Origin: Halichoerus grypus
Lineage: Eukaryota; Chordata; Mammalia; Carnivora; Phocidae
Assembly: GCF_964656455.1 (NCBI RefSeq)
Contig: NC_135721.1
Location: 53,575,530 to 53,639,529 of the forward strand
Reading direction: 5' to 3'
DNA length: 64,000 nt
Made by a program: the position numbers and the translations under genes. Position 1 is the stretch's first letter, and each line of letters starts with the position of its first letter. Below the pieces are notes generated by a model. It made no database searches. It was not told the origin of the DNA and saw nothing but the letters and a program-made list of their open reading frames with translations. Positions 35,625-45,669 of this stretch are shown in pieces.

Positions 35625-36150
35625 TTCAGCCTGTCAACCATTTCTGCAGTACAGACACCTGGAAAAATTGAGGCTTGTGCTCACCACCCAAACAACTCTG
35701 GAAAATGAGTGAGTGTGAACCCGCTTTGTGTGTTGGGTGGGATGGTTAAGGGCTGTCATTACCATATGGCTGACTGCCATGTTTAATGATCTGGTGGTCC
35801 AGTCCCTTGGGCAGACAATAGACCCTTTGGGCAAGGTGTTGCTCCCCCTCATACTTCTGTCTCCACATCTAGTAATCTGTCCTGCCAGGTAAACTGAAGC
35901 CATCTTTGACCACATAAAGATAATTAGAGACTGCAGCATGAAATATCAGTGCTTAGTAATGATAACTAGGAGGTGTTCATTGGCATATACAAGACTCAGG
36001 ATGGCAGAATGGCTGCAAAATGCCCAACATTTTTGGTCCAAAATGTGTTGCTATTTTAAAGAAAGAATGGAAACCTATGGCAATAGGATATCTTCTGAGA
36101 AATTGATGCTTCTCTGGCTACCCAAAGTACAAGATTTGCTGGTCATCTAG
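35625..36150. promoter_or_regulatory. Candidate conserved non-coding element
   Basis: Repeat-free, even composition in a repeat-littered, AT-rich setting. It carries TF-like words: TGTCATTA near 35755, TTTAATGATC near 35780, and AAGATAATTAGAG at 35917-35929. A 101-codon minus-strand frame (35634-35939) abuts an opposite-strand frame and shows no domain. Regulatory function is inference; cross-mammal alignment is the decisive test. Confidence 0.25.
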
Positions 36151-36374
36151 GGGTAACCTACTGGTTTTCTTGAACACTTCTAAGTCATTTGCTAGGGTAA
36201 GGTGAATAAAATGAACCAATGAAGGTAGCACTGGTTTTCAATTCAACGTGAATACCTCCTTGATGTCTTTCTAATGCATTTTACATCACAGTAGAATGTG
36301 TCTACACTAACACATTGTTTAAAATTTCTTTATCCTTGATCTCTTAATCATGGTTTGGATTCAGTTATACCATA

Positions 36375-36550
36375 ATAAAAATAGAAACCATTTATTGAAC
36401 ACTTACTCTGTATCAGGTATTGGGTCAAGACCTACAAATGTATTTTCTTATTCAGTTCTTTCCAGTTTTCATAAGGTAGGTTCTAGTTTTATTCCCATTT
36501 TGCATAAGAAAATTGAAGCTTAGAGTTCTCAGTAATTTGCCTAATTTAAC
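36375..36550 (-). repeat. MIR SINE relic (antisense)
   Basis: 'catttattgaacacttactc', 'ttttcataaggtaggttcta', 'tattcccattttgcataag' and 'aaattgaagcttagagttc' match the antisense MIR order. Confidence 0.7.
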
Positions 36551-36554
36551 ATTA

Positions 36555-37330
36555 GGCATTTAACTATTACATTGTACTTCTCCAGACAAAGCACGCTGTC
36601 TGGCTACTCAAAGTCAGAACCCCTTCACAGAGAGGGTTATCTTTGTTTCTTGATACGAGTGTTAGCAAGCCGGAGTTGCAGCTGTGGGTGATGGCAGGTA
36701 CAACTCTAGAACTAGAGCTCATTTGGCTTTTTTTAATCCCGAAGTCACAGAAGCAGGTGGGTGGGCCCTGTGCTAATTCTAGGCCTCGTAAGTCGGTGCT
36801 GATGCTACAGAACCATTCCTGAACAAATGGTGCAGAGTGCCCATTGCTGTGGTGTCTTTTGGGCAAGACACTGATTTGAGCCAAAAATACCTTCTGTTTC
36901 TCTGTCCTTTTTGTGAAAGGTCAGATGTATAAAAATAAAGGATATATGGAAAATAAACAGGTCACCAATTCACAGCCAGAACATTTGTTCCTTAGTTTGG
37001 GGGGCTTAATAGAATCTTGTCTATGTAGGTGGATGTACTTTTTTTTTTTTTTCTCTCCGTATTAAAAAAAAATCCAGAGTGATTTTTTCCCCTGGTCTTT
37101 TTTGGATTCTTTCTTCTTCCTCTTCCTCTTCCTCTCCTTCTCCTTCTCCTTCTTCTGCCACTGTTTCTGAGCTAGGAGGTTAGGACTCATTGAATAGTCA
37201 GGAATACATAGATGAGGATGGAGGGCATAGAAATCTGGTGATAAATTTATCAGTTATAGATTATTTTCATGGGTCATCTATTAACATTCCATGGAAATAG
37301 TTCTGCAGATGTCCCTGGAGGAAACACTGC
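36555..37330. other. Unique DNA with a CTTCCT tract
   Basis: No gene. A 105-codon minus-strand frame at 36567-36884 has no recognised domain. A pyrimidine tract of CTTCCT/CTCCTT units lies at 37109-37156, a decayed microsatellite. Confidence 0.4.
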
Positions 37331-37334
37331 TTTT

Positions 37335-37450
37335 GCCCCATCATTTCTTTTTTACCAGTGGAAAAGTTGGAGCTCAGTGAAGTTAAGAATTTTGCCTAGT
37401 TTTGCACAGCAAGTTGACTCTTCTGTCTCTTAGTTCAGCATTCATTCAAC
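37335..37450 (-). repeat. MIR SINE relic fragment (antisense)
   Basis: 'ggaaaagttggagctcagtg', 'agttaagaattttgcctag' and 'tttgcacagcaagttgac' follow the central part of an antisense MIR. Confidence 0.55.
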
Positions 37451-37770
37451 ACGAATTATGAAACATTTACTGTGTGCCAGGAACTGAGTAAATTAAATTT
37501 GCTGTGTACCTCAAACTTGGATTTTAGGAAAGAAAAAAAAGGTATCTTAAAACCATGAAGGAATGTTCTGTTTCCTTTTTCATCTGTTATGCATTTGTCC
37601 TTTCTCTAGTTTATGTTTAATATTTCCTTATTAGTAATCTACTAAACACTGTATGGTCTAGGGTAGAAAGAAGATTTTAGGCTGCAGTGACTTAAAAAAA
37701 AATGACTGTTTAGCACAAAGAGCCCCACGTTTTTTTAAGAAGGTGCTATCTTACATTTTTTTAGTGTTTT

Positions 37771-37792
37771 TTGTTGTTGTTGTTGTTGTTGT
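37771..37792. repeat. (GTT)n microsatellite
   Basis: Seven uninterrupted GTT units between T-runs. On the minus strand it reads as an asparagine-rich frame, which is not a gene. Confidence 0.85.
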
Positions 37793-37927
37793 TTTTTAAA
37801 GAAGGTTGAGTGGGGCCAAAAGTAAAATTCCTACTGCACTGAATTTCCTTCTTCTTAGTATGACCCATAGTAAGAAGTACATTGTAACCCAGCATATGTG
37901 TGTAACCTGGGTATACATATAAATAAA

Positions 37928-38256
37928 CAGTTGACCCTTGAACAACGTGGGTTTGAATTGTGTGGGCCCACTTATAAATGGATTTTTTACGGTACATACT
38001 GTATGTATATTTTCTCTTCCTTATGATTTTCTTAACATTTTCTTTTCTCTAGCTTACTTTATTATAACAATGTAGTATATAATACATGTAACATATAAAA
38101 TATGTGTTAATCACCTGTTTATGTTATTGATAAGGCTTCCAGTCAGTAGTAGGCTATTAGTAGTTAAGTTTTGGGGGAATCAAAAGTTATACTCAGATTT
38201 TTAACTACATGCAAGGGTCGGCACCCCTAAACCCTGCGTTGTTCAAGGGTCAGCTG
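37928..38256 (+). mobile_element. Tigger-like (TcMar) MITE with near-intact terminal inverted repeats
   Basis: The left end CAGTTGACCCTTGAACAACG and right end CGTTGTTCAAGGGTCAGCTG are inverted copies with one mismatch over 20 bp. The interior ('ttctcttccttatgattttc', 'gcttccagtcagtagtaggc') is a known non-autonomous Tigger-group element of 329 bp. A TA follows the right end, as for mariner targets; the left TA is lost. No transposase frame is present. Confidence 0.85.
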
Positions 38257-38599
38257 TAATTGAAACATGAAAAGTTTTGTGAAATAATACTCTTGTAAGA
38301 TATAATAAAAATAACATATTTTACATCAAATGTAACCTTACTATTATTTAAACACTACAAGATGTGTTACATAGCCTATTCTACTTCATTTTTTTTTTTA
38401 AGCTAAACAAAGTTCAGTGAATTAACCAAAGCAATTTGGGCAAATGTTTCAATTCTCTGTTTAATTTTGCTTGTAAAAATATCGAAAGGTCAGAGGGCCA
38501 GTGAATTTTGTCTGGTTCAGCCCTTGATCAAAGATGGAGTCATTTGCCATTCAACTGCTAAGGGTACAGTGGGAAATCTGCCCCCAATTTCTCTTTAGC

Positions 38600-38755
38600 C
38601 TTTAGATTTCTTGAAATCTAATCATGTGAGCTACCTAGAGCCATGTCTCAACCTCTCTGAACTTTCATCACACATGTTAAATGGGGGGGGGGAGGTAGGT
38701 CTACCTGACTCTCATGATCTTTTCCAGCTTCAAAGGTCTGTGATTGCATGATATT
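38600..38755 (+). repeat. MIR-related SINE relic (sense)
   Basis: 'tcaacctctctgaactttca', a G-run-interrupted 'ggtaggtctacctgactctc', 'atgatcttttccagcttcaa' and 'ggtctgtgattgcatgat' match the 3' part seen also at 11577-11757. Confidence 0.5.
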
Positions 38756-39019
38756 TTTTATTTGAAACCTGGATACCTGTGAAAATAAAGTTGCCTCAAA
38801 TGTATTCTATTCATAAACTAAGAGTTTCTAGAACCACAAATGTATTCCATTTGAAGTTTCTTTAAAATGTTGACAGATGTGAAAGGGAACATTATCAAAT
38901 GCTTAGTTTTACATTTGCATTCAGATCTCCTGTTTCATTGGGGGCATTTTTTATAAAATAAAAATTATTACTGCTGTTCTTGGAATTCTCCTGGTTCTGC
39001 AATGGATTTAATTATCTAA

Positions 39020-39743
39020 AGCGCTGTATACTTATGTGCACTTTGGTTTTTGAGAGGTTTAGCTGTTGTAGGGTTTAGGGCATCCCGGGGAGAGAGAGGT
39101 TCGGGTATTCGTGGTCGCAGTATTACGAAGGTGGTGCCTCTAGTTGTGAGGGAATCCCAGTGGTAGTAGCACCCGCACCAGTGCATGTTCTGCAGTCCTC
39201 AGGGCACGGGGGTGGCATTTCAGCTAAGTTTAGTAAAAGTAATCTGGGTAACAGCCTGAAGTGATACTACCTTTCTTGCTTATGTAGCTCACTTGCCAAA
39301 AAGGTGAATTGTTTTTATATTTTCTCCATACGTGGCTGTATGAACATTTGAATCCTTAGACTAGTAAAATACACGAATCAACTGAGATAGGATTCAGGGA
39401 TGTGGAGCTCATATGAATCTGGAATAGAGAGTTTGGCAATTACTGAAAGCTTAGGAAATCTTTATCCTTTCAGTCCTAAAGCAACTGAATCGAAGTTTTT
39501 GTCAAATTGATTTTATATAGAACAGAGACAACGTATTCATTTACAGTGAGAAATATGACTGCCGTGTGGCCTGGAATATTTACCTGAGCATGACCTATGT
39601 GTAGTCGCACCACGGACAGCCTGCACTGGAAGCCAAATATAACCAGCGGGTTGTGAGGTGATCCTGTAATTCCAACAAGGGGCATCGGTTACATAGTGGA
39701 ATATTTCATTCCATATGGCCAAGACAGTCTGTGTGTCTATCTT
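39020..39743. promoter_or_regulatory. Locally CpG-enriched unique block ending at an A21 run
   Basis: Seven CpG steps fall in 39086-39208 and about five more in 39563-39686, against a CpG-poor background. No SINE, L1 or gene explains it. It ends at an A21 run (39745-39765). It could be a regulatory element that escapes methylation, or a retroposed copy of an unrecognised transcript; I found no target-site duplication and no domain in either strand's frames. Function unknown. Confidence 0.25.
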
Positions 39744-39910
39744 TAAAAAAAAAAAAAAAAAAAAAGGTATTGGAATGCCCCTAGCCTGTTGGCTAAGCCT
39801 CCTTTTCCTCTAGACAGCAGTTAGATGCTGGGAAGAGTATCATCTACCCTTCAGTGCTTGCTATGAATGATAGAGATAACACACACCTAGTACAGTGATT
39901 GCTGCCTTAT

Positions 39911-40116
39911 AAAAATGCTTATAAGGGCACTTGGGTGGTTCAGTTGATTAAGCGACTGCCTTTGGCTCAGGTCATGAGCCTGGAGTCCTAGGATCAAGTC
40001 CGGCATCGGGCTCCTTGCTCAGCAGGGAGTCTGCTTCTCCCTCTGACCCTCCCCCTTCCCATGCTCTCTCATTCTCTCTCAAATAAATAAATAAAATCTT
40101 TAAAAAAATGGTTATA
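39911..40116 (+). mobile_element. SINEC (Can-SINE)
   Basis: Sense copy: head 'gggcacttgggtggttcagt' at 39925, CT-rich tail, AATAAA repeats and TCTTT before a short A-tail. Flanks AAAAATGCTTATA (39911-39923) and AAAAATGGTTATA (40104-40116) differ at one base, a target-site duplication. The head carries several substitutions, so it is somewhat older than the 44.9 kb copy. Confidence 0.95.
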
Positions 40117-40119
40117 AAA

Positions 40120-41420
40120 TGATGGTTATTTTAATCTTTGTGACAGGGCTTGTGTCCCACCAAGTACTCTTCTTCACTTCTGAATGATATTTTCTTTCTT
40201 TCCTCTGTTGTGCAAGTAATAATAATAATTGTAGATATTTACAACATTCAGAAAAGCACCCCCCAAAAGATAAAATAATAATTATAATCTATGCAGACAA
40301 GAAAAAAGACCTCTCTTAATAATATTTTGGTATATAATTTTCCCTTAAATGTGGCCCCCTTTGAAATGTCATTCTCTAAGATGGAAGGACAGCACTTATT
40401 TGATGCCAATAAAAACAACACTATATTCACCCTTTGTATGGGATCTGACCTAGTTCATCTGACCCACATAAAAGTTTTTTGTAATTCAATTCTACCTTCT
40501 CTGTCTCTGGCCAAGAAAAAGAAAAATGAGAAATAAAATTTCTGGATTGATCACACTAAGCCAAGTAGGTAAGTAGCAGACCAGAAATAATTTGCAGGGA
40601 AAAAATTTCTGGTATTGTTATTTGCAGCATAATTCCTGGTAGCCTGAATTTCAGACCTGTAGACCTAGGGTAATGGTGGGGAAGGAGTTGGGGGAGGGCA
40701 GAAAGAGGTGGGAAATGGGAAAGAGGGCATGGGAGGTGTTTAGCTTTCATTTGCAAGCGTGATACCCGCTGCTTTGTTTATGGATTTGATGCTATTCATA
40801 CAGTCTTTGCAATATTAATTTTTAATTTATGATGCTCATTAGGAGACACTTAAAACAGAACAATTATCATTTATCTTGATATATTATTTACTAGGACTGA
40901 CTGTCATGGTTAGGGGCCCATGATTAGTGAGAGGGGCATTGAGAAGAGCTTCTAAAAGGTGCTGGGGTAAAAGGATAGGAGCTTAGGAAGCAGTTGTCAA
41001 AACCCAAGGCCCAAAGTTCTGATGTCAAAGCATAAGCCACACAATCCCTAATCAAGACTCAGGAGGCCCCCTCCAAGACAAGCCTGGAACAGTACTTAAT
41101 GAAACTGCAAGATTATATTAATGAGACTCTCTGTTAGGCCACCAGCTCATCAATTATTCATCCAGCTGCATTCCTGATACTTTGCTGTCTTCCTCCTCTT
41201 TTTGCATTGGTGTGATTACTTTTTTTAACCCTCAATTTCCTTACCTGGAGTGTAAACAAAGCCTTCGGTTCTATAGTTTCCTTTTCTTCTGCTTTAAACA
41301 GCATCTCTTTTCAGTTCTTATCCAGGATATCACACATGATGATAGAAGTCTACTAGAGGGAATTCTAACTTCTGAGTCTCAGGGAATTAGGGCACCCCTG
41401 ACTTTGTGCTTCCCTAGTAC
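40120..41420. other. Unique DNA, no gene
   Basis: No gene. A 22 bp phrase at 40887-40908 (TACTAGGACTGACTGTCATG core) recurs at 41914-41935 with one substitution. Frames on both strands are short and domain-free. Confidence 0.4.
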
Positions 41421-41424
41421 TCTG

Positions 41425-41600
41425 GGCCTATCTTTGACAGTTCTTTGACAGTGTGCTTATCACACCGTGTTATAATCATCTGTTTGTGTATGATTCTCCC
41501 CCTCAAAGACTGTGAATTCCTAGAGAACAGAGCTTAAGTCATATTTAGCTTTGTATTTTCAATTCCCAACATAATGCCTGACACATGACATTGAATGAAT
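41425..41600 (+). repeat. L2 LINE 3' relic
   Basis: 'tataatcatctgtttgtgta', 'gactgtgaattcctagagaa', 'cagagcttaagtcat' and 'aatgcctgacacatgacatt' match the L2 3' order, ending in TGAATGAATGA-type repeats. Confidence 0.65.
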
Positions 41601-41640
41601 GACTGAGTGAATGAGTGAATGAATGAATGAATGAATGAAT
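41594..41640. repeat. (TGAA)n / (GAAT)n microsatellite
   Basis: Tetranucleotide GAAT units with a few interruptions. It grew from the natural TGAATGAA tail of the L2 element. Confidence 0.85.
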
Positions 41641-41644
41641 TATG

Positions 41645-42469
41645 GGTACTGGATCATGCCTAATATTCAGCCCCGTCTATTTATAATCAGGCAGTTTGTG
41701 AGGTGGAAGCCTGAGTACTACCTTCATGTTTCACAGGAAAATAAACAAAACAAAACTTTGTATTTACAATCTGGATCATGTAGGTGAAGATGTGTCTGCA
41801 GGCTTGAGGCAAAGTACCCAAGTCTATTTGTTACCCAGTTCTACATATGATTATTAATTTCTTCTAGAAATTACTTCTTAAAATTAGATGTAATTTTAGG
41901 AACAAAATTGTGTTTTACTAGGATTGACTGTCATGATCTAGATGGCTAGATGATTGTGAGGAGGATTTCAGTGAGCTTTCACAGTAAACACCCATAAGGC
42001 TGGAATGGGCTTTGGATCAGGACAGAGGCCAAGGACTGGGACTTACACCCAGAGTCTATTATTTGTTTCACTTATTCAAGGTCAACAAGAAAACCAAGGA
42101 AGCCAGTTTCTATTCCTCAGGATGTAGAATGCTGGAGAGGGTGTAACACAGACCAAAGTCATTACCTCATACAGTAAGGACAAGAAGTACTTCCCTTTTG
42201 TCCTGGACAGGTAGGATGATTGACAGTAGAGGTGGTACTACCTGAAAGGCAGGTTGACAAATCAAGGGAAAGGCAGAGATAGGTATGAGGAAATGTTTTG
42301 ATATTCCACCCCAACCAGCTATAATATTCAAATACCTAGGTCAGCTTGCATGTAAGATCATGCCTAACTGCCTCAGCTATACTCTCTGCAATGTGTCTGC
42401 ACTCTGCCACCAAATAAACCTTCCCAAATGCCATGTTACTGCTCCTCCAAGAATCTGCAATGGCCTTCT
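41645..42469. other. Unique DNA, no gene
   Basis: No gene. The second copy of the 22 bp phrase lies just before the C/A-rich middle (41914-41935). Nothing else is supportable. Confidence 0.35.
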
Positions 42470-42572
42470 GATGCAAAAAGCAAAACCAAAAAACCAAAAA
42501 ACAAAAAACAAAAAACCAACAAACCAACAAAATACCAACCAACCAAATAAATAAAAAAAAAACAAAACACAA
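42470..42572. repeat. (CAAAA)n / (CCAAA)n low-complexity tract
   Basis: About 100 bp of C and A only, apart from a few bases, with AAACC, AAAC and CAACC units. Its frames are rich in K, N, P, Q or, on the minus strand, in F, V, W and L, and are compositional artefacts. Confidence 0.8.
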
Positions 42573-42574
42573 AT

Positions 42575-44094
42575 ACTAGAAAAAAGAGCAAAGATCCAAA
42601 TTCTCTGAAAGAATAAAAAGAAATGAGAAGACATGGATATAAAACTTCAGCTTTGTCAAGGTAGATAGATTACAAAGCCAAAGACAAGTAGTGATTTTGG
42701 CCAAATGGATTCTAATTTGTTATATTTCAGCTAGTCACTATTCTACAGAGTCATATGTAGAGAAATATTGTCCGGAAGTTCTCTCCATAAAATTTCAAAA
42801 TTGGGTCTTCTTATCAGTGTGCCAGGCTGAGAATAGGTTATGGGTGTGCTTGAGCTGTTGTTCTTCTTTCTCCTTTAGACACCTGGGTGGGCCTGATCTG
42901 CTGGGGACCTCAGACTGGTAGTCCTGGACTGAGAGAAACCTTACTCATTTGTCCTTTGTTTTATGGATTTGAAGACATACATCTTTTTCCTCATTTAACA
43001 TTTCTGAAATCCAAATGTTTTTCCTTATCAATATTTTGCAATTGCTTTTGGCCAGGTGGCAGTGATGAGGCAGTTGTCATAGTCTGCACATAAACTTAAT
43101 GAGGTAGTTTTCATAGCCTGCACATAGCCTGACTAAACTTGGTTGCAGCTGTTCATATTGTCCTAACTTTAACTGAGTGATGTACATCATTGTACTACTT
43201 ACACTGGGTTGAGTTTCCCTTAAAGTGTCTACATTAAAACACATTATGATTCAACATTGAAACAAAAAAGTTATCATGTGCACAGAAAGGCATGGAAACA
43301 GAGATGTGGATGTAAATGTGATATTGTTGAAGCAAAATATGTCTAGGCAGGATGAACAATCAAATGCTTTATGAGTCTGAGAAAAGGAAGATGCCCATCA
43401 ATAGATGAAACCTATCAGAAGCCAAGCTCAGCTATTACAGGTGGGAGAAATTATTTTTTTCTTTCTTAGCGGCACATAAAATGATGGTATCTCTTTTGGT
43501 GGCTAGATTTTTAGCTTCTAACCATTTCTGTGTGTGCCATAGTATGAACCACATGGAGAAAAATGGCTTTAAGCTCCTGGACTTTTTGTTTTTCTTCGAA
43601 CTTTCTGGTAAAGAAATAATTTCAATTCAACTTAACAACTTTAAAATTATTAGAATGGAAGTATTGATTGTATTCAAAAAGAGCAAACTTGGAGTTAATT
43701 TACCCTTTGTTGTATATTAACTTACATCTAATTTCAGTTTAGCTTTACATGATAAAGATGGAATCAAACTGTGTCCCCTAAAGCAGGTTAAGCTCAGGGA
43801 ATTTACATAAGCAGTGGACTCTGGGTCCAGCATTGTCATTCCCTTTGGAAGCATTGGGAAGCACTCAGAGGGTTAGAGGAAATAGGCTCTTTCTCTATTT
43901 TCTGTGATATTTATATGACACACCCCATACTGACTGCATGTGATTAAAAAGAATACAGCCTTTTTAATTTTTGAAGGTGTAATTAGAGGCTGGCCTCCAA
44001 CTATCATTGGCCTCTTCATTAAAACAAAGTGGGTCATTCTGAAAATATAACTCTAGCATATGAACTACAAAATCAAATCATTATATGTAGAAAT
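42575..44094. other. Unique DNA with one local duplication
   Basis: No gene. An imperfect tandem duplication lies at 43061-43133 (GTTGTCATAGTCTGCACATA then GTTTTCATAGCCTGCACATA). Other parts are unique. Confidence 0.4.
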
Positions 44095-44235
44095 TATATC
44101 AGATGATTTAGTTCAGTTCTTTCATTTTACAAATGAGTAATCTAAAGCCCAAATGAAATTCGCCAACTGGGATCTCACAGTTTGCTCAGGGTAGTAACTG
44201 GACCTTCTGCACCTGATGGGATATCCTGCTACCAT
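44095..44235 (-). repeat. Probable MIR relic (antisense)
   Basis: 'ttcattttacaaatgagtaa', 'tctaaagcccaaatgaaatt' and 'ctcagggtagtaactggacc' resemble the middle of an antisense MIR, with strong decay. Confidence 0.4.
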
Positions 44236-44239
44236 CACA

Positions 44240-44879
44240 CATGCATTTTGCAGGGCAAATTTTCGTATAAACAAAATGTAGAACTGTTTGTGTCTTTGGT
44301 TATGCATGAAACTTTATTACATCTAATTCTTCTACTAAATCTTTGTCCTATTAGCACTGATGAACATTTATTGAGGTTTTTCACTGGTTAGGGACTTATT
44401 AATCCTGGGTTTAACTGAAGACTCTGTCCCAGAAGTTTTTCCTTCTGAGTAATTATAACCTTGGTGATTTTCAACCTCTATTCTGTACTCTTATTTCTAT
44501 TTTCCCAAAGAATATACAGAAGCCTGGAAGAACATAAATCTGGAAAAAGGCTACAGTCTTTCTTGGCTTTAAAAATGCATCAACATGAGTCTAACCAAGA
44601 GGGTAGAGACAGGGAGAGGAGGTAGCAGTAGTCATTACCTCTCCTCCCTACTCCACTCCCCACAGTGGAATTGACAACATCGTTTACAGAGGCCTGTTAA
44701 CCAAATAAATACCTTCTGGATAGAATGACCCACCTTTCTGGTTTTCAGATATGATTTTTAAGGGCTTATGAAAAAGAATAGAGAGGGCTTGTCAATATAT
44801 CTTAGTATACAACAAAATGAGGTCTACCCTGCCTTTTTTTTTAGTGTTTTGCTGCAGATGAGGCTTCAAAACCAAAATT
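44240..44879. other. Unique AT-rich DNA
   Basis: No gene or named repeat. Ends at the target site of the SINEC. Confidence 0.4.
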
Positions 44880-45114
44880 GAAAGGAAGTTATTCGGGCGC
44901 CTGGGTGGCTCAGTTGATTAAGCGACTGCCTTCGGCTCAGGTCATGATCCTGGAGTCCCTGGATCGAGTCCCGCATCGGGCTCCCTGCTCGGCGGGGAGT
45001 CTGCTTCTCCCTCTGACCCTCCCCCCTCTCATGTGCTCTCTCTCATTCTCTCTCTCTCAAATAAATAAATAAAATCTTTAAAAAAAAAAAAAAAAAAAAG
45101 AAAGGAAGTTATTC
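44880..45114 (+). mobile_element. Young SINEC (Can-SINE) with perfect 15 bp target-site duplication
   Basis: Sense copy close to consensus. A box TGGCTCAGTTG at 44906-44916, B box GGATCGAGTCC at 44961-44971, CT-rich tail, AATAAA repeats, TCTTT, then an A20-type tail. GAAAGGAAGTTATTC flanks it at 44880-44894 and 45100-45114. The tail type CTCTGACCCTCC is one reason for placing the genome among non-canid caniforms. A frame translating its body (plus strand) is a common SINE artefact. Confidence 0.97.
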
Positions 45115-45117
45115 ATA

Positions 45118-45188
45118 GTGTGTGTGTATTCATCCATTTTTGAGTGCATGTGACATAATGTGTGTGTGTGTACACACATGCACACCTA
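45118..45188. repeat. Interrupted (TG)n tract
   Basis: TGTG runs at 45118-45128 and 45160-45172, then ACACACATGCACACC. A short alternating purine-pyrimidine stretch. Confidence 0.6.
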
Positions 45189-45388
45189 TGAATTTAATAT
45201 AACATAGATTTTTATTCCTTCATAAGGGATCTTACAGTCTAAAAAGAAGACCATTATCTGGTTTCTCCACAAAAGTCTCAATTAAGTTTCTTTCTTTATA
45301 TAGAACCTTACATTTCCTTAGATTGTTGTTCTGAGGATGAACTTCATCTTGGTTGTGGTTTATCTGGAGCAAGTGTCAAGTATTTTTT

Positions 45389-45665
45389 CAAATTAAAAAA
45401 GCTGAAAATTGGAGGGGGAGACGAACCATGAGAGACTATGGACTCTGAGAAACAAACTGAGGGTTCTAGAGGGGAGGGGGCTGGGGGGGGATAGGTTAGC
45501 TTGGTGATGGGTATTACAGAGGGCACATACTGAATGGAGCACTGGGTGTTAAACGCAAACAATGAATCACGGAACACTACATCAAAAATTAATGATGTAA
45601 TGTATGGTGATTAACAATATAATAAAAAAATGTAATATTAAAAAAACAAATTAAAAAAGCTGAAA
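45389..45665 (+). mobile_element. 5'-truncated carnivore L1 3' end with 19 bp target-site duplication
   Basis: About 239 bp of L1 3' UTR (45408-45646). It reads 'gagagactatggactctgag', 'aaacaaactgagggttctag', a G-rich segment, 'gcactgggtgttaaacgc' and 'atgtatggtgattaacaat', then an A-rich tail. CAAATTAAAAAAGCTGAAA occurs at 45389-45407 and 45647-45665. It is the same subfamily as the shorter tail at 20.4 kb but less truncated. Confidence 0.95.
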
Positions 45666-45669
45666 GTTA

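Noticed and set aside
36567..36884. 105-codon minus-strand frame, considered as an exon.
   Set aside because: No splice-site context, domain or conservation evidence available from the sequence alone.
39476..39722. Two minus-strand frames (69 and 61 codons) in the CpG-enriched block, considered as a retrocopy.
   Set aside because: Different frames of the same DNA, no domain recognised, and no homologue I can name. The block itself is kept as a finding.
41594..41640. Short regular repeats, considered as a CRISPR-like array.
   Set aside because: Pure GAAT microsatellite grown from an L2 tail, with no spacers and a eukaryotic setting.
44906..44971. A and B boxes, considered as a tRNA gene.
   Set aside because: They belong to the SINEC head; the stem-loop pattern of a functional tRNA is absent and a SINE tail follows.
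44878..45072. Open frame across the SINEC (also at 62109-62378).
   Set aside because: It is the translated SINEC body, which reads open in many copies by chance.
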